From contig CACZDN010000001.1 of assembly GCA_902779945.1 (NCBI GenBank), forward strand, positions 1-64,000: 64,000 nucleotides of DNA. The letters are read 5' to 3'. A program made the translations under genes and the position numbers. Positions 44,191 to 52,614 of this stretch are shown piece after piece; within the stretch, counting starts at the first letter, position 1; each line of letters begins with the position of its first letter. Under the pieces are notes generated by a model. That model had not been told where the DNA came from and did no database searches. It saw nothing but the letters and a program-made list of their open reading frames with translations. This DNA is from Oscillospiraceae bacterium (GTDB lineage: Bacteria; Bacillota; Clostridia; Oscillospirales; Oscillospiraceae).

Positions 44191-44817
44191 ATGAACAACC
44201 CCTACATCATTCGCCCGGAAAGACCCGAGGAATACAGAGAGGTCGAAAACCTTGTGAGAGAGTCGTTCTGGAACGTCTACCGCCCCGGCTGCAGCGAGCA
44301 CTATGTGATCCATGTGCTGCGGGACGATCCGGCCTTTGTTCCGGAGCTGGATTTTGTCATGGAGCAGGACGGACGTCTGATCGGACAGAACATGTTCATG
44401 AGGACAGTCATCGAGGCCGACGACGGCAGAGTCATCCCGGTGCTGACCATGGGACCGATCGGGATCACACCGGAGCTCAAACGCAGGGGCTACGGGAAAA
44501 AGCTGCTGGACTACTCGCTGGAAAAGGCGACGGAGCTGGGCTTCGGCGCGGTACTGTTCGAGGGCAACATCGACTTTTACAGCAAATGCGGCTTTGACTA
44601 TGCCCGGAAGTTCGGCATCCGCTATCACGATCTGCCCGAGGGTGCGGACGATTCCTTCTTCCTGGGCAAAGAGCTGATCCCCGGGTATCTGGACGGCGTC
44701 ACCGGCGTCTACCAGACCCCGCAGGGCTACTATGTGAACGACGCCGACGTCGAGGCTTTCGACAAGAGCTTTCCGCCCAAACAGAAGCTGAAGCTGCCCG
44801 GACAGATTTTCGGCTGA
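44191..44817 (+). CDS. GNAT-family N-acetyltransferase
   Basis: It is a 208-residue acetyltransferase that would transfer an acetyl group from acetyl-CoA to an amine. The pyrophosphate-binding loop is in MGPIGITPELKRRGYGKKLLDYSLEKA (about residues 89-115). FEGNIDFYSKCGFDYARKFGIRY is the usual C-terminal half of this YhbS-like subfamily. AGAAGGAG precedes the ATG. The substrate is unknown. A diverged MITE begins at its stop codon. Confidence 0.85.
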   Translation: MNNPYIIRPERPEEYREVENLVRESFWNVYRPGCSEHYVIHVLRDDPAFVPELDFVMEQDGRLIGQNMFMRTVIEADDGRVIPVLTMGPIGITPELKRRGYGKKLLDYSLEKATELGFGAVLFEGNIDFYSKCGFDYARKFGIRYHDLPEGADDSFFLGKELIPGYLDGVTGVYQTPQGYYVNDADVEAFDKSFPPKQKLKLPGQIFG

Positions 44818-44897
44818 GACAACGCCGCACAATCAGCCGCCAGTACCTGCGGGAAAAATGCGCCCTGACCTCTTGTCCTTTTCCTGCAAGGCACGCT
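44818..44897 (+). repeat. Diverged MITE-like repeat, left half
   Basis: GACAACGCCGCACAATCAGCCG..CCTGCGGGAAAAATGCGCCCTGACC..CTTTTCCTGCAAGG follows the order of the element's left half with many changes. Confidence 0.65.
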
Positions 44898-44904
44898 GTG
44901 ATTC

Positions 44905-44943
44905 AGCTCCCGTGTCCCGGCTTTACGCCGGGACACGGGAGCT
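44905..44943. terminator. Strong 17-bp hairpin between convergent genes
   Basis: AGCTCCCGTGTCCCGGC and its complement surround a TTTAC loop. It lies between the GNAT gene and the HD-GYP gene that converge on it, so it probably ends both transcripts, although no long T-run follows. Confidence 0.65.
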
Positions 44944-45085
44944 CTCTCAACAACGCTGAAAAAAATTCATCCGAATTCATCGCTCCGTCAATTAAATCAT
45001 GATCAACGGCTGCGGAGAGGTCATTTCGGCTTGTCAGGCGGGATCGCTTCCCCGAAACGGGCATCGCCAGACCGGAATGTGTCAT

Positions 45086-46387
45086 TCAGGTCGATGCGTT
45101 TTCCGTATCACGCAATTGATATTCTTCATCCTCGTCGATCATCTGAAGAAGGATGTCGGCAAAATCCGGATCGAACTGCGTCCCTTTTCCCTTTTCGATC
45201 TGTTCACGGACAGCCTTCTGATCCATTGTCTTCCGGTAGCTTCGATTGCTGGTCATGGCGTCATAAGCATCGGCAACCGCAATGATGCGGGCCTCTTCCG
45301 GGATTTCCCCGGCCTTTAATCCGTCCGGGTATCCTCTGCCGTCATAGCGCTCATGATGCCATTTTGCCCCCACAGCGAGCTTCGGGAGCTCTTCGATTGC
45401 CCGGAGTATTCTGTCTCCCTTTTCGGGGTGAGTTTTAATCTGCTCAAACTCTTCGTCCGTAAGCCGTCCGGGCTTTGTGATTACGGCATCGGATACGCCG
45501 ATCTTGCCGACGTCATGCAGAAGGCCCATCATGTAGATCTCATCCTGCACCGCCTCCGAATAATGCGCGCGTTTGGCGATCTCTCTGGAATACTTCGCTA
45601 CACGGCTGGAGTGCCCCTTCGTATAAGCATCCTTCGCGTCAATGGCTTCCGCAAGCACCCTGACGACATGAATACTCTTTTGCAGATTCCTGTGGTCAGG
45701 GATTTCGACCCCGATATAGAAGATGTAGCTTCCAAGCGTCGCCCCGAAGGATGTGAGGAACACACCGCGCCTTTGTATCAGCTGAATGATCACGGCCAGC
45801 ACAATCACGGAATACGCGAGCAGCGCCGTGAAGAGCGCCCGTTTTTCGAAGGTCTTGTGATAGCGTATGATGAGCACGATTGTCGAAATCAGATAATAGA
45901 GCTCTACCGCATAACCGATCAGGATTCTGCCGATGCCCGGGATTCCCGCCGTTACTGCGCCGGCACGGATCTGAGACAGCGCCTGGAAAAACAGTACGAG
46001 CGCATATGCCGCGCTGGCGGCGGCAAGGATCAGATTGACATGGCCAACCCAGCTCTTTTTCTTCCTGCCTTTTACAAATGTCTCGACGTACAGCATGACA
46101 TAATATGTCAGGAAGACATTCATCAGGATTGCTGCAAGCTGCAGGAATATCTGAAACACAGGCGGAGATTCGATCACCCGCGAAACGCGGAAGAGATTAT
46201 CCATGATGCTTACAACCGTACCGCAAAGCGTCAGGATAACCATTGTACGGAATTGCATGTTGTTGTCACGCTGCCTGTGCCCCAGGGCCAGCAGGAGAAC
46301 CAACAGCATCATCTCAAAGATAAACGCTGCAATTCCGAAAGAAATCCGAAACCATGCCTGATCTGTCATAACATTCCCCATCATCAT
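45086..46387 (-). CDS. Membrane-bound HD-GYP cyclic-di-GMP phosphodiesterase
   Basis: This is a 433-residue protein. Residues 1-225 hold six or seven membrane helices. The cytoplasmic C-terminus is an HD-GYP domain: HVVRVLAEAIDAKDAYTKGHSSRVA, LLHDVGKIGVSDAVITKPG, HHERYDGRGYPDGL, and VADAYDAMTSNRSYR. All metal and GYP residues are present, so it should degrade cyclic di-GMP. The membrane part may sense a signal, since no separate sensor domain is seen. Three neighbouring ATG codons follow GAGGAAG, and the exact start is uncertain by up to 6 bp. Its promoter closely matches that of the next gene upstream. Confidence 0.9.
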   Translation of the reverse strand: MMMGNVMTDQAWFRISFGIAAFIFEMMLLVLLLALGHRQRDNNMQFRTMVILTLCGTVVSIMDNLFRVSRVIESPPVFQIFLQLAAILMNVFLTYYVMLYVETFVKGRKKKSWVGHVNLILAAASAAYALVLFFQALSQIRAGAVTAGIPGIGRILIGYAVELYYLISTIVLIIRYHKTFEKRALFTALLAYSVIVLAVIIQLIQRRGVFLTSFGATLGSYIFYIGVEIPDHRNLQKSIHVVRVLAEAIDAKDAYTKGHSSRVAKYSREIAKRAHYSEAVQDEIYMMGLLHDVGKIGVSDAVITKPGRLTDEEFEQIKTHPEKGDRILRAIEELPKLAVGAKWHHERYDGRGYPDGLKAGEIPEEARIIAVADAYDAMTSNRSYRKTMDQKAVREQIEKGKGTQFDPDFADILLQMIDEDEEYQLRDTENAST

Positions 46388-46422
46388 TCTTCCTCACCGT
46401 GAAATCCCGATTTGGCGAGGTG

Positions 46423-46473
46423 ATTGTACCATAAGAGAAATACGAAATCAACATGCTCAAATATGTGTTTCAC
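46423..46473 (-). promoter_or_regulatory. Promoter of the HD-GYP gene with shared upstream element
   Basis: The minus strand reads TTGATT (46446-46451), 17 bp, TACAAT (46423-46428). Upstream is GTGAAACACATATTTGAGCATG. The core TTTCTCTTRTGGTACAATCAC and the upstream GTGAAAC block are matched in the promoter at 48119-48168. Confidence 0.75.
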
Positions 46474-46721
46474 GGTCAGGCTGTTGACAGAGTGCAAATC
46501 GAGCAAAGGATGCGGCGGAACTGAAAACGGCGGATGGAAATGCCGCAGAATCTGACGCCATAGCGGCGTCCTTTTTTTGCTTTCCCACCGTCCTGATATC
46601 CGACAGGGAAAACCCGAGAAAATGCGTATCAGCATTTTTCACAGAAAGCTGCGTGAAATCGGTGAAAAGGAACATATTGAGGCTGTGGGGCAGCGGCTTT
46701 AACATGGCAGAAAGAATCTTT
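46474..46721. other. Intergenic region between HD-GYP promoter and MITE
   Basis: No gene is seen. A small inverted repeat, AAAATGC-GTATCA-GCATTTT (about 46619-46638), resembles the AAAATGCGTTTC palindrome at 48155-48183 and may be a related regulator site. Confidence 0.4.
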
Positions 46722-46860
46722 AGGCAATACCGCACAATCCGCCTGCGGCATCTCCTGAAAAATTTGCGCCCTGATTTCGTCACTTTTTCTTGAGGTACAC
46801 AAAGTACATCTGCGAAAAAGTGCCTTTATCAGAACCCAAATTTTCTCAGGATCTGCTCTT
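46722..46860 (+). repeat. MITE-like repeat lacking its right terminus
   Basis: It has the intact left end AGGCAATACCGCACAAT and the centre, but stops at GGATCTGCTCTT, about 24 bp before the expected right terminal repeat. The stop codon of the neighbouring minus-strand gene starts exactly there. Confidence 0.85.
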
Positions 46861-48068
46861 CAGCTCTTCATTCCCTGCACTCCGCACATGCGCAGCGGTT
46901 CACGGGAGAGCAGCTCGCACGGAATCTCCGCCATACGCAGCTCATCGAGAAAACATTCAAAGAATTTCACGGATGAAAACGGCTGCATGAACGCAAGAAA
47001 GAAGCTGTGATTGATGCATGTCAGCTCACATAATACATCTGTTATGGGCTTCAAAGTAGTTACGACATACATTTCTCTGATATAGGCGTCCAATGGTCCG
47101 AAACTTGCGTTTTTCGGATAAGAAACGCAGAAACTTGCCTGCGGAATATCAAGAGACAGAATCGGCAGCATTCGTTTTCTCTCTTTGATCTCCCAGAGAG
47201 AATTCTCCGGCTGAGCCTGCAGGATCAGCTGTCCGCGGGCCACAGTGCAAGTCTTCGTGATGTCATTTAAATCCATGTCCTTCGGAAATACCAATACATT
47301 GTTGCCGGCAAATAAGCGGTAGTTGTCATGGTTTCCGAGGATTGCCTTATGATCGACGGCTACGAAAACGGTGACCGGCTTTTCGCTGCTCGGATCATAG
47401 CGTCTTGCCGCTTTCGCCAAGAATACGGAGAACAGCACGTTTGGGCTGGCGTCCTTATCCCTGCAATACGTCATGACCCGCTCTTCAGGGAGCTTCAGAT
47501 AAAAAACGGTTTTGTCAATTTCCATTCCGTTGACCAGATGAAAACAATCGGGAACAGGTTTTTGCCTGTAGAACGGGGCCTCCACAGCTTGAAAATCCAC
47601 ATCTGCAAACGGATCTCCGATTTCAGATTCCGGAATCTCCTCACCGGGCAGACGGAATCCGGTTGGATCAAATGTCCTGCCCGTTCGTTTTGACAGGTAT
47701 AAAAACATCGCGCTTTTAATGTAGGGAAAGAGGCCTGCTCCGTCTGTCAGCTCGTGGGGGAGCTCAAAAGCCAGCCTGTGACCCTCATATTTCCAGGCGG
47801 CAAGATGGTAGTTGGATTCTTCGGAATTCAGACTGACAGGTTCCCAGGTGTTCCGAACTGTCATCGGGAGGTCGTTCGGCACGGTGATCAGGTCGCTTCC
47901 ATTATAGGAGGCCTTGACGTAAAAGTACGGGAAGCGAACTCGCAGTTCCTCGATCACAGACCGCAGAATTTCACCATCCACCGGGTCATGCAAGGATACG
48001 ATAATGCCCATGATATTCTGCTGCTCGGGCGATGATAAATTCAGACGTGGTTCGTAGTATTTCAGCAT
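46860..48068 (-). CDS. Condensation-fold acyltransferase (CAT/WES-like)
   Basis: The 402-residue protein resembles the chloramphenicol-acetyltransferase/condensation superfamily (also alcohol acetyltransferases and wax-ester synthases). The hallmark HxxxDG is present as HELTDG (His105). A DFGWG-like second motif is not evident. In its place are GNNVLVFP and a C-terminal FFECFLDEL helix. It has no carrier-protein domain, so it may be a stand-alone acyl/alcohol acyltransferase. The ATG at 48068 lies 10 bp after AGGAGGG, and the in-frame ATG at 48092 overlaps that site. Its 3' end is formed at the boundary of a truncated MITE. The substrate is unknown. Confidence 0.75.
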   Translation of the reverse strand: MLKYYEPRLNLSSPEQQNIMGIIVSLHDPVDGEILRSVIEELRVRFPYFYVKASYNGSDLITVPNDLPMTVRNTWEPVSLNSEESNYHLAAWKYEGHRLAFELPHELTDGAGLFPYIKSAMFLYLSKRTGRTFDPTGFRLPGEEIPESEIGDPFADVDFQAVEAPFYRQKPVPDCFHLVNGMEIDKTVFYLKLPEERVMTYCRDKDASPNVLFSVFLAKAARRYDPSSEKPVTVFVAVDHKAILGNHDNYRLFAGNNVLVFPKDMDLNDITKTCTVARGQLILQAQPENSLWEIKERKRMLPILSLDIPQASFCVSYPKNASFGPLDAYIREMYVVTTLKPITDVLCELTCINHSFFLAFMQPFSSVKFFECFLDELRMAEIPCELLSREPLRMCGVQGMKS

Positions 48069-48118
48069 GGATGATTTCTCCCTCCTGATCATGTTTACAA
48101 TCCCGATTTGTCAAAGTG

Positions 48119-48183
48119 ATTGTACCACAAGAGAAAACCTATATCCACATTTTCAAAATGCGTTTCACCGGGAAACGCATTTT
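48119..48183 (-). promoter_or_regulatory. Promoter and palindrome upstream of the condensation-fold gene
   Basis: The minus strand reads TGGATA (48142-48147), 17 bp, TACAAT (48119-48124). Immediately upstream a perfect 12-bp inverted repeat, AAAATGCGTTTC-ACCGG-GAAACGCATTTT (48155-48183), looks like a regulator site. The region from the palindrome's GTGAAAC to the -10 matches the HD-GYP promoter. Confidence 0.75.
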
Positions 48184-48272
48184 GACATGGAGTTGCACAT
48201 CAAAAATGCGCAAACGTCGATCAGTTTTTTGACACAGGAGAAGAGAACGCGCATGTTCACAGGAGTATGTTA

Positions 48273-48434
48273 GGGCAACACCGCGCAATTCGCCTGCGGC
48301 ATCTCCTGGAAAATTTGTGCCCTGATTTCGTCACTTTTTCTCGAGGTACACAAAGTACATCTTCGAAAAAGTGCCTTTATCAGAACCCAAGTTTTCTCAG
48401 GATCTGCTCTTGCCGAATTGTGCGGTGTTGCCTT
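48273..48434 (+). repeat. MITE-like repeat, full-length copy
   Basis: It runs from GGGCAACACCGCGCAATTCG to GAATTGTGCGGTGTTGCCTT, so both terminal inverted repeats are present. It sits directly upstream of the first ACAAAYGT-type promoter. TTA occurs on both sides, a possible short target duplication. Confidence 0.9.
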
Positions 48435-48464
48435 AGCTTCTCAGATCCTTCCCTCTGGTCGGCG

Positions 48465-48552
48465 TAAACAAATGTCCTCCTTTTGTTCAGGCAAAGTTGA
48501 AAGCCCTTGACCGAGGAGCACGAAATAATATATTATCAGCGTAAACAAACGT
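48465..48552 (+). promoter_or_regulatory. ACAAAYGT promoter cassette A
   Basis: The upstream operator TAAACAAATGTCC..TTTTGTTCAGG (48465-48491) is an inverted pair. A TTGACC -35 (48507-48512) and an AT-rich -10 around 48530-48536 follow. A second operator half, TAAACAAACGT (48542-48552), overlaps the transcription start. The two sites are 77 bp apart. The cassette drives the 48575 operon. Confidence 0.75.
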
Positions 48553-48574
48553 CAAACCGGAAGGGGCAATTTAT

Positions 48575-49681
48575 TTGAAAACCAAAACGAAGTTCTCGGC
48601 GCCGACGCTTGGAAAACGGATACTATACCTTGTTATAGCCGTTTTTTTAGCATTATTGATTGTCTTTGGATCTGTATACATCTACTATAGTACCGGGATA
48701 GATGCGGAGGATCCAAAGGGCTTTTATTCTATACGAGGGCTGAACAATGCTGAAGATATGGTTCAAATAGGAGACACAAAGTGGATCCTGACAGGAAATC
48801 TGGGGGATAAAAGCTGGAAAAACGGTGGGCTGTATTTTGTCGATTCCGATTCTCTGGAATGGAAGAAAGCAGATATTGATTTCTCAGGCCCTGCTGCCGC
48901 AGGATATGATGAGATTCGCGATCCTGAACTTTTCTCCTCACACGGGATTGCATTAAAGCCAGTTGGAGAGAACAAATTCGAGGTATATGCGGTAAATCAT
49001 GGCGGAAGAGAATCCGTTGAGATATTTGATCTGACCATAAAAGACGGGGAGCCCGTAATCGCGTGGAAAGGCTCTGTTCCCACTCCTGATGGGATGACCG
49101 GAAATTCCGTTGCGCCGCTTTCAGATGGTTTCCTCGTAACAATACCGATGATGGAGAATAATCTTGGTACTTTTTTAGGTTTCCTGGCAGGTAAGCCCAC
49201 CGGAACTGTTTATAAGTGGACAGCGCAGGAGGGGTTCCGCGAAATATCGGGAGCAGCGCTTGCAGGCAACAACGGAGTTGCGGTATCGCCCGATGAAAAA
49301 TGGGCATTTATTAACGGTTACTCCAGCCGCTCCGTTACAAGGATCAGCCTGGAGGACGATCAGGCTGATCCAGTTACAGTTTCGTTATCCTTCCTTCCGG
49401 ACAATATCAGGTACAGTGCTGACGGCAGTCTTTTAGTGACCGGGCAGGATACCAACATTCTTACGGTGGTTCTTCTTACCAACGGAACCAATATTGGCGT
49501 TTCCTCATCCGATACGGCAGTGATCAAGCTTGATCCCGAGACCATGGAGGTAACAGAAATACTAAACCTCCCAAAATTCAGAGCATTCGGAGGTGGAACA
49601 ACCGCAATCTATGTTGGAAATGACCTCTGGATATCCTCATTCAGAGCTCAAAGGATTATGATCCTTCCTGCTGCTAAATAA
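48575..49681 (+). CDS. Membrane-anchored SMP-30/lactonase-like beta-propeller
   Basis: The 368-residue protein has one N-terminal membrane helix (about 17-40) and an extracellular six-bladed propeller. NNAEDMVQIGDTKWI, the HGIALKP motif, GRESVEIFDL, GNNGVAVSPDEKWAFINGY and WISSFRAQRI recall paraoxonase/arylesterase and SMP-30 family hydrolases of lactones and esters. The calcium-site His and Asn positions look kept, but enzyme activity is not proven. Translation begins at TTG 9 bp after GGAAGGGG. It leads operon A, with a SnoaL-like protein and a MATE exporter. Confidence 0.78.
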   Translation: MKTKTKFSAPTLGKRILYLVIAVFLALLIVFGSVYIYYSTGIDAEDPKGFYSIRGLNNAEDMVQIGDTKWILTGNLGDKSWKNGGLYFVDSDSLEWKKADIDFSGPAAAGYDEIRDPELFSSHGIALKPVGENKFEVYAVNHGGRESVEIFDLTIKDGEPVIAWKGSVPTPDGMTGNSVAPLSDGFLVTIPMMENNLGTFLGFLAGKPTGTVYKWTAQEGFREISGAALAGNNGVAVSPDEKWAFINGYSSRSVTRISLEDDQADPVTVSLSFLPDNIRYSADGSLLVTGQDTNILTVVLLTNGTNIGVSSSDTAVIKLDPETMEVTEILNLPKFRAFGGGTTAIYVGNDLWISSFRAQRIMILPAAK

Positions 49682-49720
49682 GCGTATAAATTCTAATCAA
49701 AATGAAAAGGAGCGATAATA

Positions 49721-50221
49721 ATGGAAAAGCTTACACCCGAAAAAGCAAAGTGGCTTGCAGAAAGATATTATAAAGGGATGGAAAAAAGAGATCCCTCTAT
49801 GGCGAAGATATTTTACACCGAGGATTTTGTCTTACAGGATGACGGCGCGGTGGATCTGGTCAAGGGAATCAAAGAAGCGGAGGCTTTTCTGCAAAATATG
49901 TATAATACCTGGCCGGATCTCAAATTTGATCTGCTGAAGGAGCCCTGCATCGGAATTGACGGCGTGACAGTTGCCTTTCTTGTCAGGGCAACCTCGTCAA
50001 GAGAAAGCAGGAGGAAATTCACCGGCCCCACAGCGCAGTGGGAGTTCGCAAGCTTTTATACGGTAGATCTCGAACAGGAAAAGTTCTGTGCCGGAAGATG
50101 CTGCTTCAATATGCTCGATGTTTATGAAATGCTTCTGCCAATCCCAAAACGCGGTGGCAAGTTCTTTAGAAAGCTGGAGAAGATGTTCACCGGGAGGCTG
50201 GCGAAGAAAGGAAAAGAATAA
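49721..50221 (+). CDS. SnoaL/NTF2-like protein
   Basis: The 166-residue protein has the cone-shaped NTF2-like fold signature. An N-terminal helix leads into RYYKGMEKRDPSMAKIFYTEDFVLQDDGAVDLVKGIKEAEAFL. A beta-sheet part with FDLLKEPCIGIDGVTVAFLVRATS follows. Such proteins bind small hydrophobic ligands or act as polyketide cyclases/isomerases. An unusual basic C-terminal tail of about 30 residues is present. AAAAGGAGCG precedes the ATG. It lies between the beta-propeller and the MATE gene. Confidence 0.72.
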   Translation: MEKLTPEKAKWLAERYYKGMEKRDPSMAKIFYTEDFVLQDDGAVDLVKGIKEAEAFLQNMYNTWPDLKFDLLKEPCIGIDGVTVAFLVRATSSRESRRKFTGPTAQWEFASFYTVDLEQEKFCAGRCCFNMLDVYEMLLPIPKRGGKFFRKLEKMFTGRLAKKGKE

Positions 50222-50271
50222 GCGCACAGATCAGAAACCACCTGCACCGGCCATAGTAAAAGGAAGAACCA

Positions 50272-51660
50272 ATGAAGCAAACAACTGCCGAAGAAAACGA
50301 TATCAATAAGGAATTATCGAACGGGAATATATCATCTCTGCTGAGAAAAATGGCCATACCGGGTGTCGTTTCCCAGATCCTGCTGCTGCTTTACAACATG
50401 GTAGATCGCATCTATCTTGGCCGCCTCCATGACGGTGGAACAGCTCTTCTTGCTGTCGGACTGTGTCTTCCGGTCTCTTACATCTTCAACGCATTTGCGT
50501 TCCTGTTTGGGCAGGGTGGAGCTGCAAGAGCTATGATCAAACTTGGAGGCGGCCAACGTGATGAGGCTGAAAACATTATGGTCAACAGTGTTGTTTCCAT
50601 TATTGTCAGCGGGGGCATTTTGACCGTCGTACTGTATATCTTTGCAGAGCCAATCATGTTTTTCCTCGGAGCGAGTACCAGCTCGATAGATGCCGCTGTA
50701 ACCTATATGCGTATCTATACTCTGGGCGCTGTTGCGATCATGGGCTATATGGGCTTCTTGCAGTTTGTAATTTCGCAGGGCGCGACCAGACAGGCAATGA
50801 TTCTTGTCGTGCTCGGAGCATTGATGAACGTTGTTCTGGATCCGATCCTGATCTTCGGATTTCATATGGGTGTCGCGGGAGCTGCAATCGCAACCGTATT
50901 ATCGCAGCTTCTGATCGCCGTGCTTTGCTTAAACTTTCTGACAGGACCGAAGAGCAGCCTCACGCTCAGATTACGAGGCATGAATCCGAAAACAAACGTG
51001 ATCGCGACCATTGTCACTCTGGGCTTTTCACCGTTCCTCATGCAGATAACGGAGTCGGCCCTTAATATTGCGGTGGACGCGTCGGCCCAGAGATATGGAG
51101 GGGATATCAGCGCACTCGGAATCACGCTTGCGGTCAGCCTGTCCATGGTGATCTGGATGCCGAGCAGCGGCATCAATCAGGGAGCGCAAGCCCTTTTAAG
51201 CTACAACTACGGCAGCAAAGACTATGACAGAGTCATGGAAACTGCAAAAACACTGCTGAGATTCCAGTTCCTGTTTTTCTGGCCGATGACTGCGCTGCTG
51301 GAGCTGTTTCCTGAAGTGTTTATCCGTATTTTTACCTCTGACCCGGCCGTTATCAAAGAAGCAACATGGATGGCCAGACTTTATGCCGCAGGATTCTTTG
51401 TGATCCCGATACAGGCGGTATTCCAGCAGATCAATCTTTCTACTGGGCAGGAAAAAGCATGCCTGTTTATGGTGATCATACGAAAACTGATCTTACACAT
51501 TCCACTGCTTTTCATTCTGCCGATAGTCATGAAGAACAAGGTGTTTGCGGTGGTTCTTTCCGCGCCGATTTCGGATGTGTTGTCTGTTGTTGTAACTTTC
51601 TTGGTTTTTGTGCCAGGCTTCTACAACAAAATGAAAAGGCTGAAGCTTTCCGAGGATTGA
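50272..51660 (+). CDS. MATE-family multidrug/lipid exporter
   Basis: It is a 462-residue polytopic protein with 12 hydrophobic segments in two pseudo-symmetric halves. MATE signatures are LLYNMVDRIYLGRLHDGG near helix 1, PVSYIFNAFAFLFGQGGAARAMIKLG and YNYGSKDYDRVMETAK. MATE proteins export drugs or metabolites in exchange for Na+ or H+. The position in a lipid-gene regulon suggests that the cargo may be amphipathic. AGGAAG precedes the ATG. Confidence 0.9.
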   Translation: MKQTTAEENDINKELSNGNISSLLRKMAIPGVVSQILLLLYNMVDRIYLGRLHDGGTALLAVGLCLPVSYIFNAFAFLFGQGGAARAMIKLGGGQRDEAENIMVNSVVSIIVSGGILTVVLYIFAEPIMFFLGASTSSIDAAVTYMRIYTLGAVAIMGYMGFLQFVISQGATRQAMILVVLGALMNVVLDPILIFGFHMGVAGAAIATVLSQLLIAVLCLNFLTGPKSSLTLRLRGMNPKTNVIATIVTLGFSPFLMQITESALNIAVDASAQRYGGDISALGITLAVSLSMVIWMPSSGINQGAQALLSYNYGSKDYDRVMETAKTLLRFQFLFFWPMTALLELFPEVFIRIFTSDPAVIKEATWMARLYAAGFFVIPIQAVFQQINLSTGQEKACLFMVIIRKLILHIPLLFILPIVMKNKVFAVVLSAPISDVLSVVVTFLVFVPGFYNKMKRLKLSED

Positions 51661-51739
51661 GGGAAAAGCGTTTAATACTCAGCTGATGGCTGCGATCACG
51701 GCGATCATCATGCTTGGGAATGCAGGGAGGAAGGATCAG

Positions 51740-51883
51740 ATGGCGAAAGAAAGAGCGGCAGAGCTGATAAGAATCCTCACGATACCGCCGTTAATGGTAG
51801 CGGTTCTGCTGCTTATTCTCTATCACAATAAAGCCTCTGGCTTTTGCTCCATTCTCATACCAGTACGTTTTTTCTCAGCCTAA
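51740..51883 (+). pseudogene. Truncated membrane-protein gene start (possibly PAP2-like)
   Basis: After an excellent GGAGGAAGG site, an ATG opens a frame for MAKERAAELIRILTIPPLMVAVLLLILY, a convincing start of a polytopic protein similar to some membrane phosphatases. The frame then ends after only 47 codons. Its stop codon lies in the upstream operator of promoter cassette B. It looks like a gene whose remainder was lost when the cassette came to lie here. The family assignment is weak. Confidence 0.45.
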
Positions 51884-51969
51884 ACAAATGTCCAAACTCT
51901 GTTCAGGCAAAGCCCAGAAGCCTTGACACATCAAGGTTTTTCCTTTAAAGCTTTGGTGTAAACAAATGT
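51879..51969 (+). promoter_or_regulatory. ACAAAYGT promoter cassette B
   Basis: The operator CCTAAACAAATGTCC..CTCTGTTCAGG (51879-51907) is an imperfect inverted repeat. TTGACA (51923-51928), 17 bp and TAAAGC or an overlapping TTTAAA form the promoter. The second half-site TAAACAAATGT is at 51959-51969, 78 bp after the first. AGGCAAAGCCCAGAAGCCTT is identical to cassette C. Confidence 0.82.
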
Positions 51970-52029
51970 AAATGCCATCGGCGTGTAAGCGGTATAGCGA
52001 TAAGCGATTTTATCATGGAGGGTAAACGA

Positions 52030-52581
52030 ATGAAAAAGCATGCGGCTAATATGATCACCTCAGTCCGCATTCTCTTGTCTCCGGCGTTATTCCTTTTCAG
52101 AGGTCTCACCAGCTCGTTTTTTGTGATCTATCTGATTTGTGCAGCCAGCGATCTGTTCGACGGACCAGTTGCCAGAATGACGAAAAGCACCGGGTTGACA
52201 GGCTCTATACTCGATTCGATCGGAGACACACTCATGTATACGGGTATGATGAAGGTGGCACTCACCGCATATGGGATCCCGGACTGGGCGCTCATATCGC
52301 TTGTCGCCGCATTGGCGCTACACGTCATCTCCGCACTGATCGCGGCTCACAAATTCGGAACGTTTTATTTCACTCATACCGTTGCCGGCAAGATCATGGG
52401 AGGCGCGTTTTTCCTCACTCCGTTCGCGTTGTGCTTTGGACTACGTTCATTGCATATGTTTGTGATCTGCCTAATAGCAACATATTCTGCTGTTGAGGCG
52501 ATCATCATACAGGCCAACATGAAATATGCAGATTCCGATGTGCGATCCGTCAGTGAACTTCGGCAGTTCCAACAGGACTAA
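52030..52581 (+). CDS. CDP-alcohol phosphatidyltransferase
   Basis: It is a 183-residue membrane enzyme that joins a CDP-diacylglycerol-type donor to an alcohol. Phosphatidylglycerophosphate, phosphatidylinositol and cardiolipin syntheses use this family. The full motif D-x2-DG-x2-AR-x8-G-x3-D-x3-D is present at residues 41-66 (SDLFDGPVARMTKSTG onward). About six hydrophobic segments follow. The ATG at 52030 follows GGAGGG. It is the first gene behind promoter cassette B and ahead of a small alarmone synthetase. The alcohol cannot be told from the motif. Confidence 0.9.
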   Translation: MKKHAANMITSVRILLSPALFLFRGLTSSFFVIYLICAASDLFDGPVARMTKSTGLTGSILDSIGDTLMYTGMMKVALTAYGIPDWALISLVAALALHVISALIAAHKFGTFYFTHTVAGKIMGGAFFLTPFALCFGLRSLHMFVICLIATYSAVEAIIIQANMKYADSDVRSVSELRQFQQD

Positions 52582-52614
52582 TAGCAGAAAGGGCGGATAA
52601 AGGCGAGGAAGCAC

